Positions 20,601 to 28,532 of a stretch of DNA of 28,532 nucleotides are shown here, in pieces. The position numbers and the translations under genes were made by a program. Under the pieces are notes generated by a model. The model did no database searches and was not told the DNA's origin. It worked only from the letters and a program-made list of their open reading frames with translations. The DNA comes from Chrysomallon squamiferum. Lineage: Eukaryota; Mollusca; Gastropoda; Neomphalida; Peltospiridae. Numbering within the stretch: the first letter of the stretch is position 1; every line of letters starts with the position of its first letter. The stretch covers positions 5,616,187 through 5,644,718 of the forward strand of contig CM022676.1 of NCBI GenBank assembly GCA_012295275.1. The letters run 5' to 3'.

Positions 20601-22790
20601 ATGGAAGAAAAAATTAAAAATTTAACCGTGAGGACACCCGAAAGTAAAATCGCGAGTTTCGAAAAGCAAGCAAATGAATGTGTTAAACACTACTTCCCAG
20701 ATATTCTGACAAAGACTTACAGAATCCCAGCCGTTTACTTCCCAAAAGAGAAACTGGACACAGAAAAAGACGCGGATTACGAATTACTGGCTCAGAGTAA
20801 CGAACCAACAGTCCACGGCGAAGAGGCAGAGAGACGCTTCATTGATGCTCTGGAATCTATGAAGAATTTCCGTACAGAACATAACGAAGAACCAATGATG
20901 ATACTTTCCGGCTATAAATTCGAGAATTTTCTTTGCAAGGAGAAGAGTAAATTCTCCGAGAAAGAAGAAGGAGAGCATGATGTCTTGTTACTGCATCTCA
21001 AACATGGAGTGTTTTTTTTCCAGGTTAAAGGGATCGAAGAATACAAAGGCACCCGTTCGAAAACAAGCAAGGATTCCCATCATAGAAAGGTGAAGAAGTA
21101 TGTAAAATCGAGCATCGACCAACTGATAAAGGATGAGGAGTTTTTCAATGATGTTATGAAAGATCTAAAGTTAAAAGTTGATACCAGCAAAATTGTTGTT
21201 TTACCCAATATCTCCAGGAATTACCTAATGAACCTGAGAGCGAGTAAAGGTGCTTTGAAAGAAAAGAATATGTTAAACAGCTGCATTTGTTTTGACGAAA
21301 TATCCTTAACAGAAGACACGGCAGAGATCAGAGACCAAAAATTCAACTGTTTGAAAAAGTGGTCTGAAGAAAATATTGAGACGAAGAAGGGATTTAAAGA
21401 TGATGATGAATACATTGAGGTGGTGAAGAGATACTGTGGCCTCATGTCTGTGGTGGAAATTCCAACGAGTAAAAGAGAAAAAGAGAAGCGAGGAGGTAAA
21501 GTTGAGGCGCGATCTCTGGGAGAGAGCGTTTCTGAACAAGGTTACAGAATAATGAGAATAATACTGACGAAAAAACAGGCCGACATTTTGAATAGTGACA
21601 AAAAACGGATCGTGCTTGAAGGCGATTACGGGACAGGCAAAACTATTCTTCTTATGCTAAAAGCAAGACAGATGCTTAAACAGGGCAGGAAAATATGTCT
21701 GGCGAGCGGCCCGGGAACCAGCATAGTTCATTACTTGTACCATGCTGTAACTGAAGGACTGGAAAACAAAACAGATCTGGTGAAAGTTTTTCAAGGAAAA
21801 TCACTCAAGTCGATAATTAAATACATCAACGAGGAATCGGCTCATTTGTTTTACGACGAGTTTAGGATTTCTCAACAACGACGTCAGATGAAAATTATGG
21901 ATAAAATAAAATCTAAGAACAGCACAGTGTGGATAGTTAAAAGCAACTATGAAAAGTCTGACTCAGATGAAGACTACTTTGATGGCTTCGAGAAGATACA
22001 GTTTTGCAAACCACTCCGTTGTCCACTAAACATCCAGGACGTGATGAAGAATGGTGACACATCAAAGTTTCCCTTCGTTGACCATAAAAAGCATAGTAGG
22101 GATAAAACGTTTTACCAGTGCGATAAATGTCAATCTGAAATCAGTGATATATTTTCTTCTCTCGGACTGAAAGTCAATGGAAACGATATCTCTCAACCTC
22201 AAGCTTCTGCCACGACATCATCGTCGACGCTTTCAGAACAACATCCACCGAAGCCCAGCCGTTCAGAAGGTGCCAGTGAACGTGATCAAGTCGCTGAAAA
22301 ACACAGCGTTGACAACGTCAGTGAAACTAGCAGGCAGCAGTCACCTAGCTCAGCGGCTTCACAAAATATGCGAGAAACAACATCACCACCAGTCACGACT
22401 GTCTCTCCTGAACCTCTTTCATGGTCAGATGTGCTAGTGGTCACACAAGAACCTCTTTCAAAGCAAGAGTTAGGTTTTCCTGTCAAGTATCCTGCAGAAC
22501 CCGAACCTTCAGTCAAAACAGATAGAGATACCGTAGAACCCGAAAGTTCAGGGAAAACAGACAGTGATGAAGAAGAAATCAGTTTTGCCACATTCGAAAA
22601 GGATCATGTGTTGGGCAGCGCCGATTTTGCAATGGGAACAGATAATGCTGTTGCCGTTATGGGAATTGAAAGGAAAATTGTAGTCATAGTGCATCGTGAC
22701 CTAACAAAACAGCTTACTCGTGAAATGATGGACGAACTAAAACCATTCCTTTCTAGAAGTACCTCCTATCTTATATTTGTAAACTGTTAG
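20601..22790 (+). CDS. Gene C: intact NERD-like nuclease / SF1-helicase-like NTPase, 729 aa
   Basis: This is the only complete open copy. The ATG has A at -3 and G at +4 and is shared by A and D. Residues 1-180 resemble a NERD or PD-(D/E)XK nuclease: GEEAERRFIDAL (73-84), GEHDVLLL (124-131) with Asp127, and FFQVKG (139-144) with Lys143 and Gln in place of the usual Glu. Then come LTKKQADIL (322-330, Q-like), GDYGTGKT (341-348, Walker A), HLFYDEF (415-421, Walker-B-like Asp419-Glu420), TVWIV (442-446), LRCPLNI (472-478, motif-IV-like) and a CDKC pair (507-510). A Ser/Pro/Glu-rich linker (about 525-657) contains one 13-residue repeat. The C-terminal block (658-729) ends SRSTSYLIFVNC, faintly like helicase motifs V-VI. 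No signal peptide or membrane segment is evident. The function is inferred: nucleic-acid processing, probably intracellular. Domain calls are from motifs by eye. Confidence 0.85.
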   Translation: MEEKIKNLTVRTPESKIASFEKQANECVKHYFPDILTKTYRIPAVYFPKEKLDTEKDADYELLAQSNEPTVHGEEAERRFIDALESMKNFRTEHNEEPMMILSGYKFENFLCKEKSKFSEKEEGEHDVLLLHLKHGVFFFQVKGIEEYKGTRSKTSKDSHHRKVKKYVKSSIDQLIKDEEFFNDVMKDLKLKVDTSKIVVLPNISRNYLMNLRASKGALKEKNMLNSCICFDEISLTEDTAEIRDQKFNCLKKWSEENIETKKGFKDDDEYIEVVKRYCGLMSVVEIPTSKREKEKRGGKVEARSLGESVSEQGYRIMRIILTKKQADILNSDKKRIVLEGDYGTGKTILLMLKARQMLKQGRKICLASGPGTSIVHYLYHAVTEGLENKTDLVKVFQGKSLKSIIKYINEESAHLFYDEFRISQQRRQMKIMDKIKSKNSTVWIVKSNYEKSDSDEDYFDGFEKIQFCKPLRCPLNIQDVMKNGDTSKFPFVDHKKHSRDKTFYQCDKCQSEISDIFSSLGLKVNGNDISQPQASATTSSSTLSEQHPPKPSRSEGASERDQVAEKHSVDNVSETSRQQSPSSAASQNMRETTSPPVTTVSPEPLSWSDVLVVTQEPLSKQELGFPVKYPAEPEPSVKTDRDTVEPESSGKTDSDEEEISFATFEKDHVLGSADFAMGTDNAVAVMGIERKIVVIVHRDLTKQLTREMMDELKPFLSRSTSYLIFVNC

Positions 22791-23020
22791 AGAATAGAAA
22801 CCATGACACAAAGTAATACTGCGTGCGTGTGTGCGTATGTCTGCGTGAAGCTTTATTTGTGTATTTATTTATATGTTTGTGTTTTTATCTTTCAATACGC
22901 ACTTCTACTATATAATTATGTTATTTCTTTTGTGTTTAATTTCTAGTTCATTTAAGTAGTAATTTTTTTACTAATTATAGTTTTTATATTAGTCTCTAGA
23001 GCTGTAAGTTGATAAATAAA
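22791..23020 (+). promoter_or_regulatory. 3' UTR and polyadenylation signal of gene C
   Basis: AATAAA at 23015-23020, 225 nt after the stop codon, lies in the same context as in the other copies. Confidence 0.65.
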
Positions 23021-24663
<1,643 letters not shown>

Positions 24664-24839
24664 TATGTTCATACATTCCCAGGCTTGCACTGTTTTTCCG
24701 TTAAACACTAAACTAGAAAAGAAAAGTGATGATCTGAAGATAAATTTGTTTACTGTGCACAGAATCCACTGCAGGCCGTGATTGGCTGAAAACATCATCT
24801 AGTTACTGCTCAGTGAATTTTGATTTCCCAGCGGAGTCC

Positions 24840-24840
<1 letters not shown>
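24664..24840. other. Conserved 170-bp non-repetitive spacer block, copy 2
   Basis: Nearly identical to 6703-6874, with only a handful of substitutions, although surrounded by microsatellites of different length. See the first copy for content. Confidence 0.6.
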
Positions 24841-24907
<67 letters not shown>

Positions 24908-25084
24908 ACACAAACAATCACAGTCTCATACACACCAAACATAAGTAGATATATATTGCTATCTAAATTAAAATAAAAAATAAAATACTACTACTACTAC
25001 TAATAATAATAATAATAATAATAATAAGAAGAAGAAGAAGAAGGAGAAGAAAAAGATACTATGAAGAAATAAAATATCTTCGCA
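24841..25084. repeat. TA, CA, ACT and TAA/GAA microsatellites
   Basis: TA (24840-24861), CA (about 24862-24902), ACT (about 24988-25001), TAA and GAA (about 25027-25045) tracts. Homologous to 6875-7204 but with different motif lengths. No gene is seen. Confidence 0.8.
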
Positions 25085-26324
<1,240 letters not shown>

Positions 26325-26485
26325 AGGTAAATATTTCTTTGTTTTTGTTTTCTTGTTTGTTTGTTTTACCTGACAGAGAACAGTTAAGAATAATATTAAC
26401 TTAAGAACAAATCCGTTAATGTTAGGGGGACGGAGAGAAAGAGGTGACCCACAAACAGAGATAGCAGTTACTGTAAAGATCAATT
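26325..26485 (+). promoter_or_regulatory. Conserved upstream block, copy 6 (before gene D)
   Basis: Same core as the other copies, located about 1.0-1.2 kb before the gene D ATG. The donor-like tacgtaaat found after other copies is changed to tacgaaaaa near 26511, so that string is not a safe splice-donor candidate. Confidence 0.45.
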
Positions 26486-27228
26486 TGTGATTTGTCACAA
26501 CCTGTTTCTGTACGAAAAAATGAATGTAGTGTCTGTAGGTGTTTGTTTATATATATGTATGTATATATGTTTGTGTGTTTGTGTGTATATTTGTATGTAT
26601 AAATATAGATATATATATTTATTTGTATATATTTGTATATGTAAGTATGCAAGTAATTTCTCTGTGTGAGTGTATGTGTATATAGATATGTGTATATGTG
26701 GGTATTTGTGTGTGTGTATGTGTGTATGCATATATATATTTATGTATAGGTATTTATGTATGAATATATGTATACGTATTTATGTATGTATATATATGTA
26801 TGTATATCTGTAGGTAGGTATGTATGTATGGATGTATATATATATGTATCTATCTATGTATGTATGTACCTATGTATGTGTGTATGTATATATATCTGTG
26901 TGTGAGTGTGTGTGTATATATTTGTATATATATGTACGTATGTATATAATGTATGAGAGTATATATGTCTTATATATGTACGTATATGTGTTTGTATAGA
27001 CACACATACGTACATAGATACACACATACAGATATACATACATGTACACAGTAGCAGCAATAGTAATAGTAACAGCAATAATTATTATTATTATTATTGT
27101 TGTTGTTGTTGTTGTTGTTATTGTTATTTTTGTTGATGTTATTGTTATTATTGTTCTCGTTGCTGTTATTATTATTATTTTATTTGTTTTAGATTTTAAT
27201 AAATATATATTACTTCAGTGTAAAAAAA
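26486..27228 (+). repeat. TATG/TGTA, TTA and TTG microsatellites in the presumed 5' UTR intron of gene D
   Basis: Long TATG/TGTA/TA-rich DNA (about 26540-26990) is followed by TTA and TTG repeats (about 27081-27180) leading to the acceptor. It is the longest version of this intronic segment in the window. Confidence 0.65.
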
Positions 27229-27245
27229 ACCATTTTTTTTTTCAG
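27229..27245 (+). promoter_or_regulatory. Predicted 3' splice acceptor upstream of gene D
   Basis: A T run ends in CAG at 27243-27245, 243 nt before the ATG at 27489. It corresponds to the acceptors of genes A and C. Confidence 0.5.
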
Positions 27246-27488
27246 GAGTAAATCAAATGAACAGGTGAAAACAAACGGGAAGAAATTTAGAAATAGTTTT
27301 AACAATTCTGCGAAATTCATATTTTTGAACACAATAAGATAAATGAAAAATAACTTCAACAAAGTATACAATTTCGATCCAGACCTATGTACAAAAAAAA
27401 AAAATCAAAAACTTAAAAACTAAACACAGGATGCAGTGATGTTGAATTTCAACCGATGACAACGTAGAAAAATAAAATTATCCAAAAT

Positions 27489-28532
27489 ATGGAAGAAAAA
27501 ATTAAAAATTTAACCGTGAGGACATCCGAAAGTGAAAACGCGAGTTTCGAACAGCAAGCAAATGAATGTTTTAAACACTACTTCCCAGATATTCTGACAA
27601 AGACTTACAGAATCCCAGCCGTTTACTTCCCTTCAGAGAATCTGAAGAAAAAAAAAGACGCGGATTACGAATTACTGGCCCAGAGTGACGAACCAACAGT
27701 CCACGGCGAAGAGGCAGAGAGACGCTTCATTGATGCTCTGGAATCTATGAAGAATTTCCGCACAGAACACATCGAAGAACCAATGATGATACTTTCCGGT
27801 TATCAATTCGAGAATTTTCTCTGCAAGGAGATGAAGAAATCCTCCGTAAAAGAAGGAGATCATGATGTCTTGTTACTGCATCTCAACCATGGAGTGTTTT
27901 TTTTCCAGGTTAAAGGGATCGAAGAATACAAAGGCACCGGTCCGAAAAAAAGCAAGGATACCCATCATAGAAATGTGAAGGATGCTGTAAAAAAGGGCGT
28001 CGACCAGTTGATAAAGGATGAGGAGTTTTTCAATGAGGTTATGAATGATCTAAAGTTAAAAGTTGATATCAGCAAAATTTTTGTCTTACCCAATATATCC
28101 AGGGATTACCTAATGAAGCTGGAAGCGAGTAAAGGTGCTTTGAAAGAAAATAATATGTTAAACAGCTGCATTTGTTCTGACGAAATACCCTTAACAGAAG
28201 ACACGGCAGAGATCCGACAGCACAAATTAAACAGTTTGAAAAAGTGGTGTGAAAAAACTATTGAGAAGAAGAAGGGATTTAAAAATGCTGATGAATACAT
28301 TGAGGTGGTGAAGAGGTACTGTGGCCTGATGTCTGTGGTGGAAATTCCAACGAGTAAAACAGAAAAAGAGAAGCGAGGAGGTAAAGTTGAGGCGCGATCT
28401 CTGGGAGAGAGCGTTTCTGAACAAGGTTACAGAATGATGAGAATAATACTGACCAAAAAACAGGCCGACATTTTGAATAGTGACGAAAAACGGATCGTGA
28501 TTGAAGGCGATTACGGGACGGGGAAAACTATT
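27489..28532 (+). CDS. Gene D: NERD-like nuclease / SF1-helicase-like family member, 3' end outside window
   Basis: The frame is open for all 348 codons from the shared ATG to the window edge, ending just after Walker A (GDYGTGKTI). It resembles gene C throughout. The nuclease-like signature is complete: GEEAERRFIDAL, then GDHDVLLL with the conserved Asp, then FFQVKG. The basic segment TSKTEKEKRGG and the Q-like motif LTKKQADIL are also present. Relative to C it is one residue shorter around residue 115 and has scattered substitutions (for example LCKEMKKSS). It keeps the five residues deleted in A (SKIFV). Upstream it has its own conserved block, microsatellite-rich presumed intron and acceptor. 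Nothing here suggests a pseudogene, but the catalytic Walker B region and the rest lie beyond the window. Confidence 0.85.
   Translation, partial: MEEKIKNLTVRTSESENASFEQQANECFKHYFPDILTKTYRIPAVYFPSENLKKKKDADYELLAQSDEPTVHGEEAERRFIDALESMKNFRTEHIEEPMMILSGYQFENFLCKEMKKSSVKEGDHDVLLLHLNHGVFFFQVKGIEEYKGTGPKKSKDTHHRNVKDAVKKGVDQLIKDEEFFNEVMNDLKLKVDISKIFVLPNISRDYLMKLEASKGALKENNMLNSCICSDEIPLTEDTAEIRQHKLNSLKKWCEKTIEKKKGFKNADEYIEVVKRYCGLMSVVEIPTSKTEKEKRGGKVEARSLGESVSEQGYRMMRIILTKKQADILNSDEKRIVIEGDYGTGKTI

Noticed and set aside
20593-20603. CCAAAATATGG at the start codon as a CArG (SRF) box
   Set aside because: It has seven A/T bases between CC and GG instead of six, and overlaps the start codon conserved for coding reasons.

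Overview
This is eukaryotic, almost certainly metazoan, DNA. It is AT-rich and saturated with microsatellites (CT, CA/TG, TA, TAA/TTA, TATG/CATA). It carries a Tc1-type DNA transposon, polyadenylation signals and pyrimidine-AG splice acceptors, and has no bacterial-style operons. The texture (very long CT, TAA and TATG tracts between members of a young tandem gene family) resembles cephalopod mollusc genomes such as octopus. That assignment is an inference from texture, not from a marker gene.

The window is dominated by a tandem array of one gene family on the + strand. The reference copy is gene C (20601-22790). It is a single-exon 729-codon gene predicted to combine an N-terminal NERD/PD-(D/E)XK-like nuclease fold with a superfamily-1-helicase-like P-loop NTPase. 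A Ser/Pro/Glu-rich linker and a short conserved C-terminal block follow. Gene A (3321-5494) is a complete-length pseudogene: two frameshifts, one nonsense codon, and losses in both predicted active sites. Gene B (13533-15238) is interrupted by a 200-N assembly gap and carries one homopolymer frameshift. Gene D (27489 to the window end) is open and intact as far as it goes. Starts of C and D are 6888 bp apart, which I take as the basic array period.

Between the gene copies the same spacer modules recur in the same order. These are the 3' UTR with AATAAA, a block around the motif tatgcagtcttcg, CT-rich tracts, and a roughly 170-bp unique block (6703-6874 and 24664-24840). Then come TAA/TA tracts, another long pure CT tract, TAA tracts, a conserved upstream block, TG/TATG/TTG microsatellites, a splice acceptor about 220-245 nt upstream of the ATG, and the CDS.

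The stretch between A and C is rearranged. The upstream block is amplified about 2.5 times with a 1350-bp period and no genes (8141-11630). It is then fused directly to the last 36 codons of a gene (11631-11741). Two 5'-truncated gene ends (12714-13165 and 16720-17934) begin at the same point, abutting CT repeats, and share a 4-nt frameshift. In them a 39-bp/13-residue coding motif has expanded from 1 copy (A, C) or 2 copies (B) to 6 and about 23 copies.

The left edge holds a 931-bp Tc1-like element (358-1288) with 24-bp inverted ends, TA flanks and a decayed, N-terminally deleted DD34E transposase. No tRNA, rRNA or CRISPR was recognised. The role of the tandem family is unknown. Nuclease-plus-helicase architecture and rapid birth-and-death evolution would fit a nucleic-acid-directed defence function, but that is a hypothesis only.
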